From Bacteroidales bacterium (GTDB lineage Bacteria > Planctomycetota > Planctomycetia > Gemmatales > Gemmataceae): a DNA stretch of 32,062 bases. The DNA is taken from positions 1 to 32,062 of the forward strand of contig JAIXLE010000174.1 in NCBI GenBank assembly GCA_026931725.1, given 5' to 3'. Position 1 is the stretch's first letter. The number at the start of each line of letters is the position of its first letter. The notes beneath the pieces are model-generated. The model saw only the letters and a program-made list of their open reading frames with translations. It had not been told where the DNA came from and did no database searches. The translations under genes were made by a program, and so were the position numbers. Of the stretch, positions 1 to 8,792 are shown in pieces.

Positions 1-161
1 GTCACCTGCAATGGCCCGGACGTGGTCACATAGTGACTCACCCCAGATTGCGGTTCCGCTGGCGCAACCACTGTGGTGGAACCGAGTAACTGAGCCGCTG
101 CTTGCAACGCGGCGAGTCCATCGGCGGCGATGCCGTCATCGTTCGTGACGAGGAATTTCAT
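1..161 (-). CDS. surE: 5'-nucleotidase SurE, N-terminal part (cut by window edge)
   Basis: The first 53 codons of a gene that continues beyond base 1. The product begins MKFLVTNDDGIAADGL and later has VVAPAEPQSGVSH. These match the SurE N terminus: the NDDGI block supplies metal-binding aspartates, and the APxxxQSG segment belongs to the same active site. SurE is a divalent-metal-dependent phosphatase that removes phosphate from nucleoside monophosphates and is linked to stationary-phase survival. The start is the ATG at 161-159, 22 bases after the stop of the D-aminoacylase-like gene, so it is probably the last visible member of that minus-strand operon. Only a weak purine-rich stretch precedes the start. 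The C-terminal part is not visible, so integrity cannot be judged. Confidence 0.88.
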   Translation of the reverse strand, partial: MKFLVTNDDGIAADGLAALQAAAQLLGSTTVVAPAEPQSGVSHYVTTSGPLQV

Positions 162-183
162 CCTATCATGATACGACCCGCGT

Positions 184-1848
184 TCATTTTGCCCCTATGA
201 GGCGTAAAGTTCGTCCGGGCCGCGCGGGTGTCGGTTCCCCCGCATCGAGAACCAGCACGCCGTTGACGGCCACGAATCGGATGCCGACAGGATATTGAAA
301 TGGTTTCTCAAATGTGGAGGTATCGCGGACAATTTTCGGGTCGAAGACGGTAATGTCCGCCGCCAATCCCGGCCGCAACAAGCCGCGATCGAGCAGTCCG
401 GCTTTCGTGGCATTGGCGGAGGTCATCTTCCGAATCGCTTCTTCCCAGGTGAGGATCGACTGCTCGCGGACGTACACGCCGAGGATGCGGGGGAAGGTGC
501 CGAAATTCCGGGGGTGGGGGTGTCCGCGTCGCAGCGACCCTGCGATGGCGAACGCGGAACCGTCCGAGCCGATCGAACACCACGGTTGTCGGAGAGCCAG
601 CGTCATATCGGCTTCGGTATGATGGGCAAAGAGGGTGGGTACGGAACCGTTTTGCTCGATGAGTAAGTCCAAAAAAGCATCCAGCGGGTCTGGCGGGGGT
701 GACTGGCCGCATGTGCGTGTGGCCAAAACGCGGTCCATCGTCAGCCCCGCGTAGGTGCCCTGTCCGCTGACGAGCATCCGCGACCAATCCCGGCCCACGG
801 CGGTGTAGTGGTTGTACCAACCGGGGAGGCCATTTGCAATTTCCTTCTTGAGTCGGGGTCGGAGTGCTGGGTCTTTTAGCCGTGCGAGAAACTTTTTGTT
901 CCCACCTTCGTGCGCCCACGGTGGGACGATGTTGGAAAGATTGTTGTGGCCGCGTGTGTACGGATAAATGTTGGCTTGGACGTTCACGCCCCGCTTGCGG
1001 GCACCCTCGATGAGGGTGATGATCTCATTCATGCGTCCCCAGAGTTTCTGATCGGCGATCTTGATGTGCAGAATATCGACGGGTACGCGGGCACGCTCGC
1101 CGATGGCAATGGCTTCCCGCACCGCCGCGAGGACGTCTTCTCCTTCGCTCCGAATGTGCGTCGCATAAATTCCCCCGTGTCGCCGTACCGGCTCGCACAG
1201 TGCGACCAGATCCGCTTCTGTCGTCAAGGAACCGGGTGGCATCATGAGGCTCGTCGATAATCCCAATGCTCCATCGATCATCGCGGCTTCCACGATGGCT
1301 TGCATCTTTTGCATCTGTTTCGGGGTGGGCCGGTCAAACGTGGTGCCCATGACCCCTTGCCAGACGTTACTAATGCCGACGTAAGAACCAACATTCACGG
1401 CGATGCCGGATTTCTCGATCGCACGGAAGTAGTCGCCCAGCGTCGGAAACCACCGACCCGCGGCTCCACTCGATGCGGAGGACCGTAACTCTGGGCTTGC
1501 CGGTCCCGCCGAGGTGGACTCACCCAGAATCTCGGTGGTCACGCCTTGTCGGATTTTGCTCGGAGCGGAGCCATCTTCCAGTAAGAGGAAATCGCTATGG
1601 GAATGCATGTCGATGAAGCCCGGCGCGATGATGAGGCCACGGCAGTCCACCGTGCGGATCGCGGGGCCGTTCAATTGGCGGGCGATGGCCGCAATCCGAC
1701 CGTTCCGTACCGCGACATCGCCGAGGAAGGCCGGATTGCCAGTGCCATCGACGATGGTGCCACCACGCAAGAGGAGATCATAAGCGGGTTCATCCGCCCA
1801 CGTCGGCGTGGCGATCAGAGCCAGCAGGAGCAGCAACCCTCGACACAT
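184..1848 (-). CDS. Exported D-aminoacylase-type amidohydrolase
   Basis: A 554-residue metal-dependent hydrolase of the amidohydrolase superfamily, in the N-acyl-D-amino-acid deacylase branch. A short leader (residues 1-18, poly-Leu core ending TPTWA-DE) suggests export. The beta-sandwich segment (DLLLRGGTIVDGTG) leads into the metal site GFIDMHSHSD with His82 and His84. GVTTEILGES follows, with Glu110 where classical D-aminoacylases carry a Cys, then ATHIRSEG, DILHIK and the late Asp motif GSDGS. The C-terminal GLLRPGLAADITVFDP is typical of the family. A GGAG lies about 9 bases before the ATG. It sits 75 bases behind the class V aminotransferase and just before surE. Substrate is not defined by sequence; N-acyl-D-amino acids or related amides are likely. 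Confidence 0.88.
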   Translation of the reverse strand: MCRGLLLLLALIATPTWADEPAYDLLLRGGTIVDGTGNPAFLGDVAVRNGRIAAIARQLNGPAIRTVDCRGLIIAPGFIDMHSHSDFLLLEDGSAPSKIRQGVTTEILGESTSAGPASPELRSSASSGAAGRWFPTLGDYFRAIEKSGIAVNVGSYVGISNVWQGVMGTTFDRPTPKQMQKMQAIVEAAMIDGALGLSTSLMMPPGSLTTEADLVALCEPVRRHGGIYATHIRSEGEDVLAAVREAIAIGERARVPVDILHIKIADQKLWGRMNEIITLIEGARKRGVNVQANIYPYTRGHNNLSNIVPPWAHEGGNKKFLARLKDPALRPRLKKEIANGLPGWYNHYTAVGRDWSRMLVSGQGTYAGLTMDRVLATRTCGQSPPPDPLDAFLDLLIEQNGSVPTLFAHHTEADMTLALRQPWCSIGSDGSAFAIAGSLRRGHPHPRNFGTFPRILGVYVREQSILTWEEAIRKMTSANATKAGLLDRGLLRPGLAADITVFDPKIVRDTSTFEKPFQYPVGIRFVAVNGVLVLDAGEPTPARPGRTLRLIGAK

Positions 1849-1923
1849 GATGATGGCTCCAGAATCCGGGGGAGTGAGGAATCGCTGGATTGTCTCCCCC
1901 TAACGGGGCCACGGGAGATCACT

Positions 1924-3105
1924 TTAACCGGCAGCGTAGGCCGACTCGGCGGCGGCGACACCGGCTCCAGGGGTGAGCTTCACACCTGCACGGCTCAACA
2001 CGGATTCCAACGCGGCCAACAGGAGCAGCACGTTCTTCGGTTCGGAGTTGTAACCCATCATCCCGATGCGCCAGGCTTTCCCCTTGAGGTCGCCCAGGCC
2101 GCCGCCGATTTCGATACCAAACTCGCTGAGCAGCAATTTCCGTCCCGCCACATCATCGACACCGCTCGGCAGACGTACCGCGTGCAGTTGTGGCATCTGA
2201 TGCCCTTCCACGGCGGTGTATTGCAGCCCCAACGCCAGCAGCCCTGCTCGCAAGGCTTTCTGGTTGCGCAGATGTCGAGCCCAGCGGTTTTCCAGCCCTT
2301 CTTCCTGCACGATGCGGAGCCCTTCCCGTAGGGCGTAAATCATGCTGATCGGCGCGGTATGATGGTAAGCGCGATCACCACCCCAGTAGCTCTCAATCAA
2401 GCTCAAATCGAGATACCAGCTTTGCACGGGGGTCTTGCGGCCTTTCAGTGCCGCGATGGCCCGCTCACTGAATGTCACGGGTGCCAACCCCGGTGGGCAT
2501 CCCAGACCTTTTTGCGAGCAACTGAATGTGGCATCGAATGCCCACTGGTCCACTTCCAAGGGCGTGCAGGCGAGCGATGTGACGGCATCGACCACGAGCA
2601 AGGTATCGGTTTCGTGTGCGAGCTTTCCGACTTCTTCCATCGGTTGCAAGGCACCCGTGGAGGTTTCCGCATGAACCAAACCGAGCACTTTCGGACGAAC
2701 CGCCTTCAGTGTTTCTCGGATGCGGTTGATGTCCAGGATATTGCCCCATTCGGCCTCCAGCACCGTGACTTCGGCCCCCGTGCGGCGAGCGATTTCGACC
2801 ATGCGTTTGCCAAAATAGCCGATGGTGCCGATCACGGCGCGGTCGCCCGGTTCCAGCAGGTTGACGAGGCAGGTTTCCATTCCAGCGGTGCCGGTCGCGG
2901 AGACAGGAATGGTCAGGCGGTTCTGTGTGCGGAACGCCTGACGGAGAAGCTCTTGAGTTTCGGTCATGATCTGCAAAAACTGCGGATCCAGGTGGCCGAG
3001 TAGCGGGGTCGTCATCGCGGTCAAGACGCGCGGGTGGGCATCGCTGGGGCCAGGGCCAAGGAGTAGACGCGGACTGGGAGCCAACTGGCCGGGAAGAACA
3101 GACAT
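1924..3105 (-). CDS. Class V aminotransferase (alanine-glyoxylate / serine-pyruvate type)
   Basis: A 393-residue PLP enzyme of the AGXT/serine-pyruvate aminotransferase group. Visible landmarks are LLLGPGPSDAHPRV at the N terminus, the cofactor phosphate-binding turn SATGTAGME (about 69-77), the ring-nitrogen aspartate in VVDAVTSL (Asp173), and the Schiff-base lysine in SCSQKGLGCPPG (Lys199). The C-terminal domain has the usual WRIGMMGY motif. Full family length. The likely reaction is transamination between glyoxylate or pyruvate and alanine or serine in the cytosol. It follows the isochorismatase-like gene by 63 bases and precedes the amidohydrolase, so the run may handle amino acids. A GGAG sits 11 bases before the ATG, inside a small GGAG-TTT-CTCC palindrome. 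A paralogue lies at 30130-31260. Confidence 0.9.
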   Translation of the reverse strand: MSVLPGQLAPSPRLLLGPGPSDAHPRVLTAMTTPLLGHLDPQFLQIMTETQELLRQAFRTQNRLTIPVSATGTAGMETCLVNLLEPGDRAVIGTIGYFGKRMVEIARRTGAEVTVLEAEWGNILDINRIRETLKAVRPKVLGLVHAETSTGALQPMEEVGKLAHETDTLLVVDAVTSLACTPLEVDQWAFDATFSCSQKGLGCPPGLAPVTFSERAIAALKGRKTPVQSWYLDLSLIESYWGGDRAYHHTAPISMIYALREGLRIVQEEGLENRWARHLRNQKALRAGLLALGLQYTAVEGHQMPQLHAVRLPSGVDDVAGRKLLLSEFGIEIGGGLGDLKGKAWRIGMMGYNSEPKNVLLLLAALESVLSRAGVKLTPGAGVAAAESAYAAG

Positions 3106-3168
3106 GGAGAAACTCCGAAAACAACACCACGCACGGTATCGCGGACATCCACGACAATACAGGTAGAA

Positions 3169-3741
3169 CTACAACTCCGCAGCCCGTTCGACCACCAATC
3201 GGCTCACGGCTTTGAAACGGGGATGGGCCGCATCGCGTAACCACTCGAAGGCCACGGCTTCCACAGTGGTCAGGATCGCCCCCGCGTGAGCCAGGCGGGA
3301 CAGGGCGACATCATGATCCAGCGTGTACCGGGCCGCGACGGCATCCACCGGGATGAAGACCGTCCACCCCTGCTCCCGGAGATCCAGCACGGTCTGGGCG
3401 ATGCAGACATGCGTTTCCATTCCGGTTACAACGACCGTTTTTCGACTGATTCGGTCCAGTGTTTCTCGAAACGGAAGACAACCCGTACAACTGAAGCTGG
3501 TTTTCGCGGGAATCGGGGCCGGGAAGAGAGCCGCGAGTTCGGGGACGGTGGCTCCGAGTCCCTGGGGGTACTGTTCGGTGGCCAGGAGGGATATCTCGAA
3601 CTCGCGTGCCACGGTCGCCAGGAAGCGGATATTGCGGATCAGACGTTCTTTTTGGGGAATGTGGGCAATCAATTTGCTCTGCACATCCACCAGAAGGAGA
3701 ACGCTTTCCGCAGCCGAGACACGCGGGATTACGGAATTCAT
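3169..3741 (-). CDS. Isochorismatase-family cysteine hydrolase
   Basis: A 190-residue alpha/beta hydrolase of the isochorismatase/nicotinamidase-like family. The catalytic triad is visible: Asp19 in LLLVDVQ, Lys80 in PIPAKTSF, and nucleophile Cys113 in GMETHVCIAQTV. Family knowledge points to hydrolysis of an amide or vinyl-ether substrate; the exact one (hydantoin-derived carbamoyl compound, nicotinamide-like amide or other) cannot be read from sequence. The ATG at 3741-3739 overlaps the stop of the transglutaminase-like gene as ATGA, so translation is probably coupled. A much longer in-frame reading to 4500 exists, but its N-terminal 253 residues lie inside the transglutaminase gene and resemble no protein, so the short start is chosen. 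Confidence 0.88.
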   Translation of the reverse strand: MNSVIPRVSAAESVLLLVDVQSKLIAHIPQKERLIRNIRFLATVAREFEISLLATEQYPQGLGATVPELAALFPAPIPAKTSFSCTGCLPFRETLDRISRKTVVVTGMETHVCIAQTVLDLREQGWTVFIPVDAVAARYTLDHDVALSRLAHAGAILTTVEAVAFEWLRDAAHPRFKAVSRLVVERAAEL

Positions 3742-6098
3742 AAGGACTCTCGTTTGATGGTATGGAGCCGTTGGCGAAGCGTGAAGATTTTCTGAGCGAT
3801 TTCGGCTTCTTCCTCTGGTGTCAGCGTGTATTGCCCGTATCGCACTTGGTAGAACAGCGTGACAAGGCGTGCGGGCCACGCGGCGATGTCTTGGGTGGCG
3901 GGTGAGGATTGCCACAATTCTTGCAGCACATGGGCATGTTCCAGCGGTGTTTGCGCGGGCGGGATTCCATATCCGGCGGCCATCAAGAGATGGCGGTATT
4001 CCTCGTACCAGGGTACGGTTCTGCTTACGGGCCGGGTGGAGCGTTGTTGCCGCGTACGGATGAGCCCACGAAACCCTCTTCCGCCGATAGCCAGTACCAA
4101 CAGCAGGAGGAGATACCACCGTCCGTATTCGCGGAGGTGCGTTTGCACGGCCAGGAGGATTTGTTCCCGTCGTTTCCCGTTGTATTCGATAATGAGATCC
4201 GAAAACGCGGTCGTCCAGGATTGTTGGATGTTCTGAAGCCAATCCGCCGGAACTGGGTTCTCCTGAACCGTTGCGGAGGTACTCGGTGTCGGGTCCAGGG
4301 TCAGCCAGTGCCAGACGCGATCGGGGGGCGGTGGTTGTTGCACTGCGGCTAATTCTGTCCCGGCGACCGGCCCAGGAATCAACACTTCGACCCAGGCGTG
4401 AGCATGTTCCTGGCGGACGACGTAGAACCCAGGTTGGCTCTGCTCGCAACCACGGAACCCCAACACGAAGACCGCGGGAATCCCCAAAGTCCGCAGGCAC
4501 AATGTCAGCGCCGTGGCAAACCGCTCACAGTGCCCGGATCGCGTATTGAGAACGAAATCTTCAATGGGGTCAATCGCGCGATTCTCGACGCGGAGTTTGA
4601 CATCATACTGGAACCGCGATCCTTCCGCGAAGAAATCCCGAAAAGCCTGGGCCACAACGGAATAATCCTCGGGTGCGATGACTTTCCGTAGCGTCCGAGG
4701 TTCCATCCGCCGACGGGTCAGGACAGCGGCGGGGAGGCGGCCCGCGTCCACGAGTTGCTGCAATACCGTGCCCGTCCAGGCCGACAATTTGGGCAGGGCC
4801 ATCGTGGTGATCTGCGATTGCAGGGCATCCCAACCAATAGGTGGCCCATCAATGCGTAATCGCACATCGGCACTCAGCATTTCATTCGGTGGGCTGAGTG
4901 CCGGGGTGGCTGCGGGGGGGCAATATTGCCGATACGGGTAGATTTTTCCATCAGACGCAGGAGAGTACGAGAAATGCCCATCGGGTGACTGATACCAGGG
5001 TTTGCCCGTGGCTAGAGTCATGATCGGTGAGGGTTGCCGACCCGACCAGAAGATCGGTTCGGCCAAAACGGGCTGGTCAAGCGATTGGGGTTCATAATCC
5101 AGAATGTATTGTCCTGGGCCAAAATCTGGCGGCAGCGCAGATTCCATCCAGCGTGCCAGGCTGCGGGAAGTGAACAGCGTCAGCCCCATGCTGCCGGATT
5201 GTGACCAACGGCCATTATCATAGGCCCGATAGCCCACTCCGCGCCAGTACGTCTCCGGGTCCAGGTTGAGCTTGGGGGAACCATCGGGGTAGTGGGCCTT
5301 GACAGTGAAGGCGATTTCGGGGTTTTCATGCAGTTCGCCGGTACGGTTCAAGTCGACCATCTGGCTCGCCGCGAAGCCGGTTTCCATCATCACCGTACCG
5401 AACTTCCACCGTTCGTTGTGGGCGCGTGGGGTGAGGAAGAAAAGCGGTAAAGCCACGCCAGCCGCGATTCCCACCCAAATCAGGCTCCGTCGCAATAACC
5501 GCGCTTCGCGCATGGGTTGGCCCACATGTACGACGACCGTTCGCGGTGGCGTTCCGTTCCGATCAGCATCGCACGGTTCGACGATCGCGCCAGATGCCCG
5601 GAGATAACAGAATTGCACCAGATTCCACACCCCCACCAGGACATACAGGGTCAATAATGCACCCAATACGCCCTGATCAGACATGGCCGCGGCCAACCCC
5701 ACCGCCGCCAAGCCGATCCCCTGCAGAGCCCACCAATCATCGACCTGCTTCGGACGGAACAGCTTGGCCGGGATCAGCACCATCAGCAAGGGGCCAAGGT
5801 AAGGCAGTAAACTCGTGGGCCACGGAAGCGAGTACACTAACCCACCCGTAGGCCGGATGACTTGCCAACCCACCCAGAGCGCCGCGAGCAACCCGATAAC
5901 GATACCGAGACGGTTTGCTTGCGGGATGCTGAGTGCGAACTGCCCCTCAGCCCAGAACGACAGCCCCAACAAGAGAATAACGACCGCTGTGAATATCGTG
6001 ACTTCGGGCAAGAAATCCCATTCCGCATAACCCAGGCACACACACGCGAGCCCAAGCGTGAGGTAGGTGCTGAGTTGAAAACGATAATACGTCGGCAT
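3738..6098 (-). CDS. Transglutaminase-like membrane protein (DUF3488/TgpA type)
   Basis: A 786-residue integral membrane protein of the TgpA-like class. Several hydrophobic helices fill residues 8-165, another lies near 205-222, and one follows the catalytic domain (YLLLLLVLAIGG). The periplasmic transglutaminase/cysteine-protease core carries Cys524 (RSGHCERFATA), His567 (EHAHAWVEV) and Asp602 (WLTLDPTPS), so the triad is intact. The tail resembles DUF4129. The start at 6098 is preferred over an in-frame ATG at 6188 because GGAG lies about 9 bases upstream and a perfect TATAAT lies just before it (6126-6131, minus). It is the first gene of the leftmost operon and overlaps the isochorismatase gene by four bases. 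Its substrate is unknown. Such proteins often neighbour a MoxR ATPase and DUF58 protein, which are not in this window. Confidence 0.88.
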   Translation of the reverse strand: MPTYYRFQLSTYLTLGLACVCLGYAEWDFLPEVTIFTAVVILLLGLSFWAEGQFALSIPQANRLGIVIGLLAALWVGWQVIRPTGGLVYSLPWPTSLLPYLGPLLMVLIPAKLFRPKQVDDWWALQGIGLAAVGLAAAMSDQGVLGALLTLYVLVGVWNLVQFCYLRASGAIVEPCDADRNGTPPRTVVVHVGQPMREARLLRRSLIWVGIAAGVALPLFFLTPRAHNERWKFGTVMMETGFAASQMVDLNRTGELHENPEIAFTVKAHYPDGSPKLNLDPETYWRGVGYRAYDNGRWSQSGSMGLTLFTSRSLARWMESALPPDFGPGQYILDYEPQSLDQPVLAEPIFWSGRQPSPIMTLATGKPWYQSPDGHFSYSPASDGKIYPYRQYCPPAATPALSPPNEMLSADVRLRIDGPPIGWDALQSQITTMALPKLSAWTGTVLQQLVDAGRLPAAVLTRRRMEPRTLRKVIAPEDYSVVAQAFRDFFAEGSRFQYDVKLRVENRAIDPIEDFVLNTRSGHCERFATALTLCLRTLGIPAVFVLGFRGCEQSQPGFYVVRQEHAHAWVEVLIPGPVAGTELAAVQQPPPPDRVWHWLTLDPTPSTSATVQENPVPADWLQNIQQSWTTAFSDLIIEYNGKRREQILLAVQTHLREYGRWYLLLLLVLAIGGRGFRGLIRTRQQRSTRPVSRTVPWYEEYRHLLMAAGYGIPPAQTPLEHAHVLQELWQSSPATQDIAAWPARLVTLFYQVRYGQYTLTPEEEAEIAQKIFTLRQRLHTIKRESL

Positions 6099-6411
6099 TG
6101 TCAACCGCTCCGATGTTCTGTCCTGATTATACGCCGGGTATCGATTGTGAAGACGGGAATAGACCCCACTCGCCCAGTGGTGAGACATTCGGAGCCTCGG
6201 TTCTTACACGAGCAATCTGCGCGACGAATAGTCGCAAACGGAATGAGGGGAACACCAGACGACATGTGGAGACTTTGGGACCGCGATCACCGATGCCCGG
6301 CATCCCGTGCCGATCACGCACATATGGACAGTTTCAACGGGTTGTTGCTGTTCCAATTCCCAGGGTCTTGCGATGTGTCACTGCTAGCCGATTGCTGAAT
6401 CATGGCGAATG
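6099..6411. other. Intergenic region, no gene seen
   Basis: These 313 bases separate the end of the NurA-like gene from the start of the transglutaminase gene, both on minus. The candidate -10 at 6126-6131 is here. Two short inverted repeats are visible: CCACT/AGTGG at 6166-6180 and GATGC/GCATC around 6292-6304. The second could serve as a weak end signal for the six-gene operon, but no T-run follows. Open frames across the region have no recognisable protein features. Confidence 0.5.
6126..6131 (-). promoter_or_regulatory. Candidate -10 box for the transglutaminase operon
   Basis: On the minus strand this reads TATAAT, 27 bases before the chosen ATG at 6098. No convincing -35 hexamer is seen 16-18 bases upstream. 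Its place argues that 6098, not 6188, is the start codon. Confidence 0.4.
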
Positions 6412-7653
6412 TCAGGCATCGTGCATCTGAACACGCCCCTGGTGGAACAGTTCCGAGGCTTGCGCCCGTACATAGGCCGATGCGACGATACCTTGGAAAG
6501 CGTTCAACCCCAAACCGTTGCGGGCACCCATCATGGCCAGTTCCAGAATCAGCGGGGAACCCCGATGCGGATTCAGACTCGCATCCGCCATGGCGATCAA
6601 GCCCGCTTCCAGTGCCAGATCCGCATGCGCCACGAAAAGTTGCGGTGGCGCGTACCGGGTCGCCCGGAACCCCCCGAGAACCGAAGCCGCCCCCAGGCGA
6701 GTCGTGAAGGCTTCGACGCGTTTACGGTAGCCCGGAGCGTAGTCTGTCGATTCGACAATCGCTTCCAGCATTGGTTTGCCCGTCTGGAAGATCGCCAGTT
6801 CCCCAGGAGCCAAGGCGTTGGCCACGGTCAGTAGGGCACGGTTCGCCAAGGTATCCGGGGAAAACACCCAGCGGGGATGACCCAGCAACAACGGTTCGAG
6901 GATCGGCAACGCCAAGTCGATGATCGCGTTCGCCCCGGCTCCGGTGAGCAGTTCCAACGGAGCGGGCACGCCATGCCCCATCCGCCAACGGCTCTGGGTG
7001 CGTTCGAGCAAGGCCTTGCGTTCCGCCACGGCCATGAGTCCCCGGCGCAGCAGAGTGTGCATCGCTTCTGCAGTGGCGGTGCCGTCCCGTGTCAGCGTGC
7101 TGCCGCGCCGATCGAGAACCGCCCGGAGTTGCGCGACCGGGTCCAGAGTCTGCGTGTGGTAATCTTGACGGAGGAAGGTCGATTGCCAGGAGTTCATTCG
7201 GCCATCGTACCGGATCAAACACACGCCGATGGATGCGACCGTTGCGGTCAAACCTTCGTGCCCGGTCGAAACGCCGTCGCACGCCGTCACATGCCCTGGC
7301 AGCAACAGATTGCGGCGTGCGTCCCGCAACCAACGATCCGGCACCGAATAGACCCCCGCCGACGCGGGGGCATCCGGGAAGTTCCGCAACTCACTCAAGA
7401 TGTTGGAACGGATCGTTTCGCGGAGTTTGGCTTCTTCCAGAATCGACTGTTCAATGGCGGCTTGAACTTTCCCGAGCAGTTCTTCCAGGCCGGGGCCGTC
7501 CCCCCAACTGGCCAGGTTGAGGGTTTCCCGGAGCGAGCTGGAAAGGGCCGCTTCCACGGCGGAGGCGTGTGGCGGCTTGGGCAGTGTCGCCGATGTGGTA
7601 GAAGTCACGGATGCGGCGGTCGTGGGTGCAGACGGCGAAACGGTGGACGGCAT
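6412..7653 (-). CDS. NurA-like protein (putative DNA-end nuclease)
   Basis: A 413-residue protein with a low-complexity Ser/Thr/Pro/Ala N terminus (1-30), a helical charged stretch (about 55-90), and then an alpha/beta core. ACDGVST (124-130), followed by TVASIGVCLIRYDGR, resembles the first metal-binding block of NurA nucleases (normally xVDGS). The late segments FVAHADLALE and NPHRGSPLILEL also recall the NurA C terminus. NurA works with the HerA translocase in DNA-end resection; no HerA is in this window. The match is by eye only. The ATG at 7653 comes one base after the stop of the ImmA/IrrE-like gene; an in-frame upstream start at 7719 would overlap that gene by 65 bases. If it is not NurA, it is an uncharacterised planctomycete protein. 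Confidence 0.42.
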   Translation of the reverse strand: MPSTVSPSAPTTAASVTSTTSATLPKPPHASAVEAALSSSLRETLNLASWGDGPGLEELLGKVQAAIEQSILEEAKLRETIRSNILSELRNFPDAPASAGVYSVPDRWLRDARRNLLLPGHVTACDGVSTGHEGLTATVASIGVCLIRYDGRMNSWQSTFLRQDYHTQTLDPVAQLRAVLDRRGSTLTRDGTATAEAMHTLLRRGLMAVAERKALLERTQSRWRMGHGVPAPLELLTGAGANAIIDLALPILEPLLLGHPRWVFSPDTLANRALLTVANALAPGELAIFQTGKPMLEAIVESTDYAPGYRKRVEAFTTRLGAASVLGGFRATRYAPPQLFVAHADLALEAGLIAMADASLNPHRGSPLILELAMMGARNGLGLNAFQGIVASAYVRAQASELFHQGRVQMHDA

Positions 7654-7654
7654 A

Positions 7655-8386
7655 TCACAATCCCCAACGCCGTGAGGCCGGTACGCGGCGCTTGGCCAAA
7701 GCGGTGATCTGACCAGCATAGCCGCGAGCCCAGTCCGGCGGTAGTCCGTACCGATCGACCAGGAGAGTTTGCACCGTCCGAGTCGCGATCGGGTCCGGGG
7801 CTTCCATCAAAATCTCGGAGGCAGGCGCGAGCAGTTCCAGGGCCATCGCATTCGCCAGTGCCTCTGATTGATAATTCTGGGAATCCTGAATGAGATTGTA
7901 TTCCCGATCCAGATAATGTGTATGCACGCCAAACGTGACTCCGGCCAGTTGGGCGGCCCAGCGTTCATGATTCGAGGGTGGGCGTTCCCCGTCCAGTACC
8001 GGACGCACGGAAGGTCCGAGTCGGCGGATCAACCGTTGTCGTGGCCATTCGTACTCGGCGAGGTAGTGCCCTAGTTCATGGGCGACGATGACCCGGCGCA
8101 AAGCAGGCGACAGCGTGCAGTCGATAAAGATCGCACACAACCCCCGATAGGCCACAACACAACCGAAAGCGGGGCGGGGGTCATCACTTCCTGGTGGAGC
8201 CGGAATACCCGGACGACGGTTGAGCCAATCGCGGATAATGACCCGCGAGACGGCAGGCAGCGCGGTCACGAACACCGCGCCCAAATGCAAGGGAATCAGC
8301 GGTTCCAGATCACGCGGTGGGGCGGGATAACCGCCGACACGGTCCCAGAACGCGGAGGCCAGTCGTTCAATCTCGGCCGGGGTCAT
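7655..8386 (-). CDS. ImmA/IrrE-type zinc metallopeptidase
   Basis: A 243-residue protein with VIVAHELGHYLAEYE (HELGH at 103-107) and, about 70 residues later, SEALANAMALELLAP. This spacing and the E-xx-AN-x-A-xx-LL-x-P motif are diagnostic of the ImmA/IrrE (COG2856) peptidases; Glu175 would be the third zinc ligand. Known members cleave a partner repressor: ImmA cuts ImmR on ICEBs1, and IrrE cuts DdrO in Deinococcus. The ATG at 8386 is chosen because GGGGAG lies 9 bases upstream. It overlaps the end of the preceding small regulator-like gene by 20 bases, so the two are coupled, as is usual for peptidase-repressor pairs. An in-frame start at 8431 is possible but has no better signal. Confidence 0.83.
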   Translation of the reverse strand: MTPAEIERLASAFWDRVGGYPAPPRDLEPLIPLHLGAVFVTALPAVSRVIIRDWLNRRPGIPAPPGSDDPRPAFGCVVAYRGLCAIFIDCTLSPALRRVIVAHELGHYLAEYEWPRQRLIRRLGPSVRPVLDGERPPSNHERWAAQLAGVTFGVHTHYLDREYNLIQDSQNYQSEALANAMALELLAPASEILMEAPDPIATRTVQTLLVDRYGLPPDWARGYAGQITALAKRRVPASRRWGL

Positions 8387-8792
8387 CGTCGTCACTCCCC
8401 GGAGGCAATTGGTCGGCATCATGGGCGGCAATGAGCCAGTTCGCCGGCTGGGCAGAGGGCTCGGGGTTGGTCGTTGCGGCCCAAGCCGTTAAAGTTTGTT
8501 CTTGACGCAACAGATTGGCCAGAGTGGCCGGGTTCACGCCACAATGGGAGGCAACGGCTTGTACATCTTCAGCAAAAGTTTCTGGATGTGGACTCCGGCA
8601 CAACGCCAACGGCGCCAGCGCGGCTTCCGGGGTTCCCAGTTTCACGGCCAGAGTGGTGATCGTCAGTCGCTCGGTTTCACAATGGCGCTGAAGCCAATAT
8701 CCCACGCGATCGGGTGTGTCTGCGGTGATCCGCCAAACAGACTGAAGCAATCGGGCACGCGTATCGGCGGGATCGGGGGAATTCCCAGTCAT
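8367..8792 (-). CDS. Small putative helix-turn-helix regulator
   Basis: A 141-residue protein that I cannot assign to a named family. Residues about 40-95 are helical and contain TITTLAVKLGTPEAALAPL followed by AEDVQAVASHCGVNPATLAN, spaced like an XRE/Cro-type helix-turn-helix, sometimes seen duplicated. The C terminus is acidic (PPGSDDDDPGRD). It starts inside an ATGA overlap with the sigma-like gene, and its end overlaps the start of the ImmA/IrrE-like peptidase. A small DNA-binding protein coupled to such a peptidase is the classical arrangement of a cleavable repressor, so it is the best candidate substrate. It could instead be an anti-sigma-like partner of the upstream gene. Confidence 0.6.
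   Translation of the reverse strand: MTGNSPDPADTRARLLQSVWRITADTPDRVGYWLQRHCETERLTITTLAVKLGTPEAALAPLALCRSPHPETFAEDVQAVASHCGVNPATLANLLRQEQTLTAWAATTNPEPSAQPANWLIAAHDADQLPPGSDDDDPGRD

Noticed and set aside
1597..2331. 244-codon plus frame
   Set aside because: It is antisense to the ends of two well-supported minus genes and Gln/His/Arg-rich without domain signs.
3742..4500. Long N-terminal extension of the isochorismatase gene
   Set aside because: It lies wholly inside the transglutaminase gene in another frame, is Arg/Pro-rich and resembles nothing; the ATGA overlap gives a better start.
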